Under the pieces are notes generated by a model, which worked only from the letters and a program-made list of their open reading frames with translations, was not told the origin of the DNA and did not search any database. A program made the position numbers and the translations under genes. 14,331 nucleotides of DNA from CAYWVR01 sp964461715. Its GTDB lineage: Bacteria; Planctomycetota; Phycisphaerae; FEN-1346. The stretch lies in the NCBI GenBank assembly GCA_964461715.1, contig CAYWVR010000051.1, positions 1 to 14,331 of the forward strand. The letters run 5' to 3'. Below, one piece after another: positions 7,699 to 13,537 of the stretch; position 1 is the stretch's first letter, and every line of letters begins with the position of its first letter.

Positions 7699-9144
7699 AT
7701 GGACGCGGTGCCCGAACTGCGGCTGACCCAGGCCTCCGACGCGCCGGAGCGCGAGCAGGGCGCGTACGTCCTTTACTGGATGACCGCCTTCCGCCGCCTG
7801 GGCGCCAACTTTGCCCTCCAGCACGCCGCCCGCCGCGCCGAGGCTCTTGGTAAGCCCCTCGTGATAATCGAGACCTTCGGCTCGCCGCGGCAGCGGGCCA
7901 CCGACCGCCACGCCCGTTTCGTTCTCCAGGGCATGGCCGAGCACGCCCGCGCGTGCCGCGCGAGGCCGGTCGCGTACGTGCCGTTCGTCGAGCGGGACGA
8001 GGGCGAGGCGCGGGAAGCGGCGGCGGTGTTCGCAGAACGGGCGTGCCTCGTGGTCTGCGATGATTGGCCCATGGAGAACGCGTGCGACCTGGGGGGCGAC
8101 GGGCCGTGTCGCATCGAGCGCGTCGACTCCTGCGGACTCGTCCCGCTTCTTGCCCCCGACAAGACGTTCACGAAGGCGTTCTCGTTCCGCGCCTGGCTCC
8201 AGAAGCATGCCGCCGAGCACGCCGGCGCGGCCCCCGAGGCCGACCCGCTCGCAGCCCTCGATCTGCCGCAAGCCGAGGACTTGAGGGAGGTTACGGAACG
8301 CTTCCCGACGGTTTCCGAGGGCCTCTTGGCGGGGGAGGGTCTGGCCGATCTGCCCCTGGACCATGACGTCCCGCCCGCTCCGGTGGAGGGCGGCACGAAG
8401 GCGGCGCGGCGGTGCCTTGCGCGTTTCATGGACGAGCGCTACGACCGCTACGCCGACGAAGCCTCCGACCCCGACGCCGAGGCCACGAGTGAGCTCAGCC
8501 CATACCTGCACTTCGGTCACCTTTCGGTCCACGAAGTCTTCGCGGCGGTGGCCGAGCGGGAGGGATGGACGCCGGAACGGATGGGCGGCAAGGGCGGCTC
8601 GAAGCCCTGGTGGGGCATGAGCGCCGGCGGCGAGGCTTTCCTCGACGAGCTGGTCACGTGGCGGGAGATTGGCTTCAATCGCTGCGCCCGGACCGACGAC
8701 TGGGAGACGTACGCGTCGCTCCCGGACTGGGCCCGCGAGACCCTCGAAGCACACGCAAGTGACGATCGGCCCGAGACTTACGATCTCGACGCCTTCGAGG
8801 CCGCGGCCACGGACGACCCCCTCTGGAACGCCGCCCAGACCCAGCTTCGCCGCGACGGGTGGCTCCACAACACGGTGCGGATGCTCTGGGGCAAGAAGAT
8901 TCTGGAGTGGTCCGAGTCGCCGGAACGGGCCCTGGAGATCATGCTGCATCTCAACGACCGTTGGGGTCTCGACGGGTCGGATCCGAACTCCGTCAGCGGC
9001 ATCTTCTGGTGCCTCGGCCGCTACGATCGGGCGTGGGGCCCCGAGCGGCCGATCTTCGGCAAGGTGCGTTATATGTCGAGCACGGCAACCCGTCGCAAGC
9101 ACCGCGTCAAGGCGTACCTGGAGCGATATGCACCGGGCGGTTGA
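7699..9144 (+). CDS. Class II-type DNA photolyase (FAD-binding)
   Basis: Light-driven flavoenzyme expected to repair cyclobutane pyrimidine dimers. At 481 aa it has the usual class II length. The N-terminal Rossmann-like antenna domain starts at YVLYWMTAFRR, the class II version of the first strand. The C-terminal FAD domain carries FLDELVTWRE, LWNAAQ (375-380), RMLWGKKILEW (394-404), LNDRWGLDGSDPNS (418-431) and the strongly conserved FGKVRYMS (453-460). Compared with canonical class II enzymes, the HGFMRMYW segment is changed to HNTVRMLW and the late AW..G.HDR segment reads FWCLGRYDR, so this looks like a divergent bacterial clade. A cryptochrome-like sensor is the alternative. The gene starts a new unit 42 nt after the beta-helix gene and has no clear ribosome site. 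Its stop codon overlaps the promoter of the next gene. Confidence 0.87.
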   Translation: MDAVPELRLTQASDAPEREQGAYVLYWMTAFRRLGANFALQHAARRAEALGKPLVIIETFGSPRQRATDRHARFVLQGMAEHARACRARPVAYVPFVERDEGEAREAAAVFAERACLVVCDDWPMENACDLGGDGPCRIERVDSCGLVPLLAPDKTFTKAFSFRAWLQKHAAEHAGAAPEADPLAALDLPQAEDLREVTERFPTVSEGLLAGEGLADLPLDHDVPPAPVEGGTKAARRCLARFMDERYDRYADEASDPDAEATSELSPYLHFGHLSVHEVFAAVAEREGWTPERMGGKGGSKPWWGMSAGGEAFLDELVTWREIGFNRCARTDDWETYASLPDWARETLEAHASDDRPETYDLDAFEAAATDDPLWNAAQTQLRRDGWLHNTVRMLWGKKILEWSESPERALEIMLHLNDRWGLDGSDPNSVSGIFWCLGRYDRAWGPERPIFGKVRYMSSTATRRKHRVKAYLERYAPGG

Positions 9145-9169
9145 TGCCGCATGCGCGGACGGCTATGAT
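9141..9169 (+). promoter_or_regulatory. Sigma70-like promoter for fasciclin-phosphoesterase pair
   Basis: TTGATG (9141-9146), a 17-nt spacer and TATGAT (9164-9169) form a near-consensus housekeeping promoter. It overlaps the photolyase stop codon. The predicted start near 9176 leaves a 5' leader of about 50 nt ending in the strong GGAGGAGA ribosome site at 9213-9220. Confidence 0.62.
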
Positions 9170-9227
9170 AGAGTCGGACCGGGCCGGTTGGGCGGCCCCG
9201 ACGTGCCCCCTCGGAGGAGAACGTAAG

Positions 9228-9803
9228 ATGCGCTATGACAAAGGCTTAGGAGTTCTTCTGGCATCGCTTCTGATTCTGGCGGCAGGGTGCGGGGAGGAGG
9301 GTGCCGAGCCGGGCGCCGACCCCGGCGCGGCGGCCCCCGGCGAGGTCCTGCCGCCGCCCGACGACCCGTTCGCCGAGACACCGAGCCTCGATCCCGGCGA
9401 GTCGATCGAGGACCGCCTCAAGACCCTCGGCGAGTTCGGGCGGTTCCTCAAGGCCCTCACCAAGACCGAGGTCCTCTACGAGCTCACCGAGGGCGGGCCG
9501 TATACCGTCTTCGCCCCGACGGACCTGGCCTTCGAGCAGGTGCCCGTGGACCGGCTCGAGGCGCTCGACGCCGACCTCAAGGCCTACCGCCGCGTGCTTC
9601 TCAACCACATCATCGAGGGACAGGTCACCACCGAGGCGCTGCGCGACCGGGTCCGCGTCCGGACGATGGCGGGCCGGGACCTGCCCGTCGCCTCCAGCCC
9701 GGCGGGCCTGACGGTGGGGGGCGGGTTCGTCGTCCTCAAGGACATCCGGGCCTCGAATGGTCTTGTACACTCGATTGATCGGGTCCTCCTGGTCGAGGAT
9801 TGA
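9228..9803 (+). CDS. Fasciclin (FAS1) domain lipoprotein
   Basis: A 191-aa envelope protein with one FAS1 fold. Residues 1-20 are a lipoprotein signal (charged start, leucine-rich core) ending in the lipobox LAAG-C21, so C21 should be lipidated and the protein membrane anchored. A Gly/Ala/Pro-rich linker (22-55) follows, then a FAS1 domain with the H1 motif TVFAPTDLAF (93-102) and the H2 motif NGLVHSIDRVLL (177-188) at the C-terminus. Such proteins usually serve adhesion or polysaccharide contact; the partner here is unknown. The ATG at 9228 is chosen because GGAGGAGA lies seven nt upstream and the lipoprotein signal begins there. The gene has its own promoter and is probably co-transcribed with the phosphoesterase 14 nt downstream. 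Confidence 0.91.
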   Translation: MRYDKGLGVLLASLLILAAGCGEEGAEPGADPGAAAPGEVLPPPDDPFAETPSLDPGESIEDRLKTLGEFGRFLKALTKTEVLYELTEGGPYTVFAPTDLAFEQVPVDRLEALDADLKAYRRVLLNHIIEGQVTTEALRDRVRVRTMAGRDLPVASSPAGLTVGGGFVVLKDIRASNGLVHSIDRVLLVED

Positions 9804-9817
9804 CGCGGAGGATCGCC

Positions 9818-10450
9818 ATGGCCGCGAAGTCCGATCCGCTGGCCGAATACCGCAAGAAACGCGATTTCCGCCGCACGGGCGAGCCTTGCGGGGACGCCGC
9901 CGACGGCCGCTGGGACGGCCCGATCTTCGTCATCCAGAAGCACCGGGCCTCCAGCCTCCACTATGATTTCCGCCTGGAGGTGGACGGGGTCCTGAAGTCC
10001 TGGGCCGTCCCGAAGGGACCCTCGACCGACCCGCGCGAGAAGCGTCTGGCGGTCATGACCGAGGACCACCCCCTCGAATACGCGGGCTTCGAAGGCGTCA
10101 TCCCCGAGGGCGAGTACGGGGCCGGGACGGTCCTCGTATGGGACGCCGGAGTCTATCGAAATGTCACCTATGAGGACCGCGAGGGCAAGGGGGAGCAGAG
10201 CGTCGCCGAGGGGCTCGAACACGGGTTCGTGGAGGTGTGTCTGGAGGGCGAAAAGATCAAGGGGCGATATAGGCTGATTCATGCAAAACTGGGAGGCCAG
10301 GAAAAGAACTGGCTCCTCGTCAAGGGCCGCGACGACCACGCCGACGCCCGCCGCAACCCCGTCTCCACCGAGCCCGAATCCGTCCTCTCGGGCCGCACGA
10401 TCGAGCAGATCGCCGAGAAAGAAGACCCCGTGGAGGAGGACGAGGACTGA
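9818..10450 (+). CDS. Stand-alone LigD-type DNA 3'-phosphoesterase
   Basis: A 210-aa protein equal to the N-terminal 3'-phosphoesterase (PE) module of bacterial LigD, which removes 3' phosphates and ribonucleotides from broken DNA ends before joining. The motif HRASSLHYDFRLE gives H42, H48, D50 and R52; TEDHPLEYAGFEG gives H84 and Y88; IPEGEYGAGTV follows. These six positions carry the same numbers as the catalytic and metal-binding residues known for Pseudomonas LigD, which also supports the start at 9818, with GGAGG at 9806-9810. A TTG at 9800 in the same frame is unlikely. The C-terminus ends in an acidic tail (KEDPVEEDED) where LigD would continue into its ligase domain, so this is a free-standing PE protein, a form known in bacteria and archaea. 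No Ku, polymerase or ligase gene is in the window. Confidence 0.93.
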   Translation: MAAKSDPLAEYRKKRDFRRTGEPCGDAADGRWDGPIFVIQKHRASSLHYDFRLEVDGVLKSWAVPKGPSTDPREKRLAVMTEDHPLEYAGFEGVIPEGEYGAGTVLVWDAGVYRNVTYEDREGKGEQSVAEGLEHGFVEVCLEGEKIKGRYRLIHAKLGGQEKNWLLVKGRDDHADARRNPVSTEPESVLSGRTIEQIAEKEDPVEEDED

Positions 10451-10478
10451 CCCGCGCGCCGGAGGATGGGCATGCGGG

Positions 10479-10513
10479 GCGCTTCGGGGAACCCGGGAGC
10501 CCCGGGCAAGCGC
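10479..10513 (+). terminator. Terminator-like hairpin after phosphoesterase gene
   Basis: Left arm GCGCTT plus CGGGG (10479-10489) pairs with CCCCG (10500-10504) and AAGCGC (10508-10513), giving 11 bp with a 3-nt bulge and a 10-nt loop. It lies about 30 nt after the stop codon. No T tract follows directly, so it may be Rho-linked or an RNA-stabilising hairpin rather than a classical terminator. Confidence 0.4.
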
Positions 10514-10627
10514 GCCGCGCAAGACGCCCATTGGGCGGGTTCCGAGAAACGTTTTATCCCTAAGCGACACACTTCTTGCACGAAGTTGGGCGAAACGCTC
10601 CCCTTTCCGCAACTTCTGCCCCGTTTT

Positions 10628-10653
10628 TGGTCGTTTCTGGTCGAAACTGGTTC
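10628..10653. repeat. Three TGGT repeats phased at 10 bp
   Basis: TGGTCG at 10628 and 10638 and TGGTTC at 10648 are spaced exactly 10 bp apart, one helical turn. CGACC at 10660-10664 is the inverted counterpart of GGTCG. This spacing suits a protein-binding site on one face of the DNA upstream of the oxidoreductase pair. Chance is possible for such short units. Confidence 0.3.
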
Positions 10654-10681
10654 TGGCCTCGACCGGGGGGTGGTCCGAATG

Positions 10682-10705
10682 CGCCCCTTGGCCCCTCAAG
10701 GGGCG
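10682..10705. other. Perfect 9-bp hairpin in oxidoreductase leader
   Basis: CGCCCCTTG (10682-10690) and CAAGGGGCG (10697-10705) pair perfectly around the loop GCCCCT; a G-U pair can extend the stem. There is no T tract on either strand, so it is probably a leader RNA structure or an operator rather than an intrinsic terminator. Confidence 0.45.
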
Positions 10706-10860
10706 TCGGCGCGGCTTGGCCGAGCTGGGTCCGGCATATCTCGAATCCACGCCATCTTGCGCTTGGAAAACTGCTCGGTTTTGCTTGACGCCGGGAGCCG
10801 GGCGCGGGAAAAGGACGGGGCCAAGGGGGGCGGTCGAGGAATGGAAGGGACGCGCGGTCG

Positions 10861-11976
10861 ATGAGCACGCCACCGGCGAAGATCGGGATCATCGGATGTG
10901 GTAACATCAGCGATGTGTATCTTAAGAATGCGACGGGGCTTCTGGAGGATCTCGAGGTCGTCGCGGTGGCGGACCTGGTGGCCGCGCGGGCGGAGGCGAA
11001 GGCCGAGGCGTTCGCCGTCCCGAGGGCCCTCGCGCCCGACGCGCTCATCGCGGATGCGGAGGTTGAGATCGTCGTCAACCTGACGGTCCCGGCGGCCCAC
11101 GCCCCGGTGGCCGAGGCGGCGCTCCTGGCCGGGAAGCATGTGCATAATGAGAAGCCCCTCGCGATCCGTCTCCAGGAGGCGAAGGCGCTCCTTGAAGAGG
11201 CCGAGGCCCGGCGCCTGCGGCTCGGCAGCGCCCCGGACACGTTCCTTGGTGGGGGGCACCAGACTGCGCGGGCCCTCCTCGACGAGGGTGCCGTCGGGCG
11301 ACCGGTTGCGGCGACGGCCTTCATGATGGGCGGCGGGCCGGAGCGATGGCACCCCGACCCCGCCTTCTTTTACCAGCCGGGCGGCGGGCCGATGTTCGAC
11401 ATGGGTCCCTATTACCTGACGGCCCTCGTCCATCTGTTGGGCCCCGTGCGCCGCGTCGCGGGGATGACGACGAAGGGCCGGCCAGAGCGCGTCGTCGGTA
11501 GCGGCGCCAAGAAGGGTGAGCGAATCCCGGTCCAGGTGCCCACCCACATCGTCGGGGCGCTGGAGTTCGCCGCCGGCGCGATCGGCACGCTCATCACGAG
11601 CTTTGACGTGCCCGGCGGCGCGGCCGTCCCGCGCATCGAAATCTACGGGACCGAGGGGACCCTCGCCGTGCCCGACCCGAACGGCTTCGGCGGCATGGTG
11701 CGTCTGCGCATGGCCGGCGAGAAGAACTGGACGGAGGTCCCCGTCGAGCGACCTTACACCGAGAACAGCCGCGGCCTCGGTGTCGCGGACATGGCCCGGG
11801 CGATCCGGACCGGCCGACCGAACCGGGCGAGCGGCGCCTTGGCGTACCACGTCCTCGAGGTCATGCACGCGATCCACGAGGCCGCCACCGAGCGGCGCCA
11901 CGTGGACCTCGAAAGTACGTGCGATCGGCCCGCGCCGTTGCCGGCGAACCTGGCGCCGGGGACGGTGGACGACTGA
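10861..11976 (+). CDS. Gfo/Idh/MocA family oxidoreductase, copy 1
   Basis: NAD(P)-dependent sugar or cyclitol dehydrogenase of 371 aa. The N-terminal Rossmann fold begins KIGIIGCGNIS (G9, G12 and G14 in the dinucleotide loop), followed by VVAVADL as strand 2. E97-K98-P99 is the family EKP motif, with K98 the expected catalytic Lys. The C-terminal substrate domain contains WHPDPAFFYQPGGGPMFDMG, with D180 near the usual catalytic position, then GTEGTLAVPDPNGFGG. GGAAGGG about nine nt before the ATG supports the start. A second, closely similar gene follows after 86 nt, so the two are probably one unit and may act on related substrates or form a mixed oligomer. Substrate cannot be told from sequence. 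With GH28 enzymes nearby, uronic acid or cyclitol oxidation is possible, but this is inference. Confidence 0.92.
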   Translation: MSTPPAKIGIIGCGNISDVYLKNATGLLEDLEVVAVADLVAARAEAKAEAFAVPRALAPDALIADAEVEIVVNLTVPAAHAPVAEAALLAGKHVHNEKPLAIRLQEAKALLEEAEARRLRLGSAPDTFLGGGHQTARALLDEGAVGRPVAATAFMMGGGPERWHPDPAFFYQPGGGPMFDMGPYYLTALVHLLGPVRRVAGMTTKGRPERVVGSGAKKGERIPVQVPTHIVGALEFAAGAIGTLITSFDVPGGAAVPRIEIYGTEGTLAVPDPNGFGGMVRLRMAGEKNWTEVPVERPYTENSRGLGVADMARAIRTGRPNRASGALAYHVLEVMHAIHEAATERRHVDLESTCDRPAPLPANLAPGTVDD

Positions 11977-11990
11977 GACGCAGGTCGGCG

Positions 11991-12016
11991 TGCCCACGGC
12001 GCTTCCCGCGTGGGCA
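11991..12016 (+). other. Intercistronic hairpin between oxidoreductase copies
   Basis: TGCCCACG (11991-11998) and CGTGGGCA (12009-12016) form a perfect 8-bp stem with a 10-nt loop. No T tract follows, so it is more likely an RNA stability or processing element, or a partial attenuator between the two genes. No promoter is evident in the 86-nt gap. Confidence 0.45.
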
Positions 12017-12062
12017 TGGCCGTGCCGCCCGAACGCCGGGTAAGCTGAGATTGGAGAGCGGC

Positions 12063-13169
12063 ATGGGACCCACGACAATCGGCATCATCGGATGCGGAAA
12101 CATCAGCACCATCTATCTGAAGAACGCGACGGGTCTCTTCGAGGACCTCGAAGTCGCCGCCGTGGCGGACCTCGTCGAGGAACGCGCTCGGGCGAAGGCC
12201 GAGGAGTTCGGCATCGCCCGCGCGCTCGATCCCGAGGCGCTCCTGGCGGACGAGTCCATTGAGATCGTCCTGAACCTGACGACGCCCGGGGCCCACGCTC
12301 CCGTCGCCAAGGCGGCCCTCGCCTCCGGCAAGAGCGTCTACAACGAAAAGCCCCTGACGCTCCGTCGCGAGGAGGGCCGGGCCCTGCTCACCGCGGCCGA
12401 AGAGCGGGGCCTTCGCGTCGGGGCCGCCCCGGACACGTTCCTCGGCGCCGGGCTCCAGACCTGTCGCGCCCTGATCGATGCCGGGGCCATCGGCGATCCG
12501 GTCGCGGCCACCGCCTTCATGATGGGCCACGGCCACGAGCACTGGCACCCCGACCCGGCGTTCTACTACCAGCCGGGCGGCGGGCCGATGTTCGACATGG
12601 GGCCGTACTACCTGACGGCGCTGGTGTCGCTGATGGGCCCGGTTCGGCGGGCCACCGGCTCGACGCGGATCAGCTTCCCGCAGCGGACGATCACGAGCGA
12701 GCCGAAGCGCGGCACGACGATGCGGGTGGAGGTGCCGACGCACGTGGCGGGGGTGCTGGACTTCGCCGGCGGGGCGGTGGCGACGATCGTGACGAGCTTC
12801 GACGTGTGGGCCCACGGATGCCCGCGCATTGAGATCTACGGAAGTGAGGGTTCGCTCCAGGTGCCCGACCCGAACGGGTTCGGCGGGCCGGTGCGGGTGC
12901 GGCAGGGGCGAGAGAAGGAATGGACCGAGGCGCCTGTCGAGCGGCCCTATGCCGCCAACAGCCGGGGTCTCGGCCTCGCGGACATGGCCCGGGCCATCCG
13001 GACCGGCCGGCCGCACCGGGCGAGCGGCGCCCTCGCGTACCACGTCCTCGACATCATGCACGCGATCCACGACGCCTCCGACCAGGGGCGGCACGTGGAG
13101 CTCGAGAGTACGTGCGATCGGCCCGCGCCGCTGCCGACGGACCTTGAGGCGGGGGCCGTGGATGACTGA
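12063..13169 (+). CDS. Gfo/Idh/MocA family oxidoreductase, copy 2
   Basis: Paralogue of the preceding gene, 368 aa, with the same architecture: IGIIGCGNIS at 6-15, E95-K96-P97 with K96 the expected catalytic Lys, and GGGPMFDMGPYY at 172-183 with D178. The two proteins align almost without gaps and share long identical blocks (APDTFLG, the PGGGPMFDMGPYYLTALV region, LESTCDRPAPLP near the C-terminus), and a run of more than 20 identical nucleotides survives near the two 3' ends. They differ most after GPVRR, where copy 2 reads TGSTRISFPQRTITSEPKRG; by family knowledge this part lies near the substrate pocket. The upstream-open frame has no support; GGAGAG just before the ATG at 12063 fixes the start. 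The stop is followed by a terminator-like repeat hairpin. Confidence 0.92.
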   Translation: MGPTTIGIIGCGNISTIYLKNATGLFEDLEVAAVADLVEERARAKAEEFGIARALDPEALLADESIEIVLNLTTPGAHAPVAKAALASGKSVYNEKPLTLRREEGRALLTAAEERGLRVGAAPDTFLGAGLQTCRALIDAGAIGDPVAATAFMMGHGHEHWHPDPAFYYQPGGGPMFDMGPYYLTALVSLMGPVRRATGSTRISFPQRTITSEPKRGTTMRVEVPTHVAGVLDFAGGAVATIVTSFDVWAHGCPRIEIYGSEGSLQVPDPNGFGGPVRVRQGREKEWTEAPVERPYAANSRGLGLADMARAIRTGRPHRASGALAYHVLDIMHAIHDASDQGRHVELESTCDRPAPLPTDLEAGAVDD

Positions 13170-13189
13170 GACCCGGGCCCGCCGGCCAC

Positions 13190-13219
13190 GTTTCGCCGGG
13201 CCGCTTGCGGCCCGCTTTC
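13190..13219 (+). repeat. 30-bp palindromic repeat, copy A (terminator-like)
   Basis: The core stem CGGGCCG-CTTG-CGGCCCG (13197-13214) is flanked by GTTTCGC on the left and CTTTC on the right. The CTTTCT after the stem makes it a plausible intrinsic terminator for the oxidoreductase pair, 20 nt after the stop. Copy B on the other strand matches at 26 of 30 positions, and the four differences are two compensatory base-pair swaps in the stem. Confidence 0.7.
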
Positions 13220-13262
13220 TGGGGGCCTGAGCGTGGGTGGAGTATCCTGCGCCCCTTGCTCT

Positions 13263-13292
13263 GAAAGCGCCCCGCAAGCGGGGCGGCGAAAC
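13263..13292 (-). repeat. 30-bp palindromic repeat, copy B (inverted)
   Basis: Minus-strand copy of the 30-bp element at 13190-13219. Its stem is GCCCCGC-TT-GCGGGGC (13284-13269 on the minus strand), with the same GTTTCGCCG left flank and GCTTTC right flank. It lies 43 nt from copy A in opposite orientation, an arrangement like REP/BIME pairs. It could terminate minus-strand transcription, but no minus-strand gene is evident nearby. Confidence 0.7.
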
Positions 13293-13317
13293 AGAGCCTC
13301 ACGCGCCCCCGGCAGCC

Positions 13318-13346
13318 TTGACAGCCCGGGGGGCCGCGGGTATCAT
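13318..13346 (+). promoter_or_regulatory. Strong sigma70-like promoter for tRNA-Arg
   Basis: TTGACA (13318-13323), a 17-nt spacer and TATCAT (13341-13346) form the best promoter in the window. Transcription would start near 13353, about 40 nt before the mature tRNA 5' end. Confidence 0.78.
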
Positions 13347-13392
13347 TCGCACGTCCGGGGCGGGGGCCTTCGTGGTCGCCGCGCCGGCCCGG

Positions 13393-13469
13393 GCGCGCGT
13401 AGCTCAATTGGATAGAGCATTGGTCTACGGAACCAAAGGTTGCAGGTTCGAGTCCTGCCGCGCGTGCCA
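13393..13469 (+). tRNA. tRNA-Arg(ACG)
   Basis: A complete 77-nt cloverleaf. The acceptor arms are GCGCGCG (13393-13399) and CGCGCGT (13459-13465), with a G-U first pair; then discriminator G and an encoded CCA (13467-13469). D arm GCTC/GAGC; anticodon stem TTGGT/ACCAA (13420-13424, 13432-13436) with loop CTACGGA, so the anticodon is ACG at 13427-13429; variable loop of five; T arm GCAGG-TTCGAGT-CCTGC (13442-13458). The ACG anticodon reads CGN Arg codons after A34 is converted to inosine. It has its own promoter and terminator, and tadA, which performs that conversion, begins 68 nt downstream. Confidence 0.97.
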
Positions 13470-13480
13470 GACCTGATCAC

Positions 13481-13514
13481 GCCGGTCCGTCTTCGGGCGG
13501 GCCGGCTCCTTTTT
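13481..13514 (+). terminator. Intrinsic terminator of tRNA-Arg
   Basis: GCCGGTCCG (13481-13489) pairs with CGGGCCGGC (13498-13506) in a 9-bp stem with one T-G wobble, followed by TCC and five T (13510-13514). It lies 11 nt after the tRNA CCA end and before tadA, so tadA needs read-through or a promoter of its own, which I do not see. Confidence 0.8.
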
Positions 13515-13537
13515 CGGCATAAGCCCCGAGGCGACCC

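Larger units (their letters stand above)
10451..10860. other. 410-nt intergenic region rich in small hairpins
   Basis: No protein-like frame or tRNA is recognisable. The stretch from about 10540 to 10780 is visibly richer in A and T than its surroundings. It contains a 13-nt palindrome (10525-10537), two mutually exclusive pairings of GAAGT(TG) at 10582 (with ACTTC at 10571-10575, or with CAACTTC at 10610-10616), a small GTTTC/GAAAC hairpin (10633-10647), phased TGGT repeats and a 9-bp stem at 10682-10705. A TTGACG at 10785-10790 lacks a good -10 partner. This may be a 5' leader or regulatory region for the oxidoreductase pair; no known riboswitch class is recognised. Confidence 0.5.

Noticed and set aside
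10531..10560. Possible promoter TTGGGC with TTATCC or TATCCC in the oxidoreductase leader
   Set aside because: Both boxes are poor matches and the first lies inside a palindrome; not enough to call.
10576..10788. A 70-codon + frame inside the 410-nt intergenic region
   Set aside because: There is no ribosome site, the peptide has no domain character, and the region is better explained as a structured leader.
11754..13277. A 507-codon minus-strand frame opposite the second oxidoreductase
   Set aside because: A similar low-complexity frame lies opposite copy 1, as expected for antisense of duplicated genes; no protein family is recognisable.
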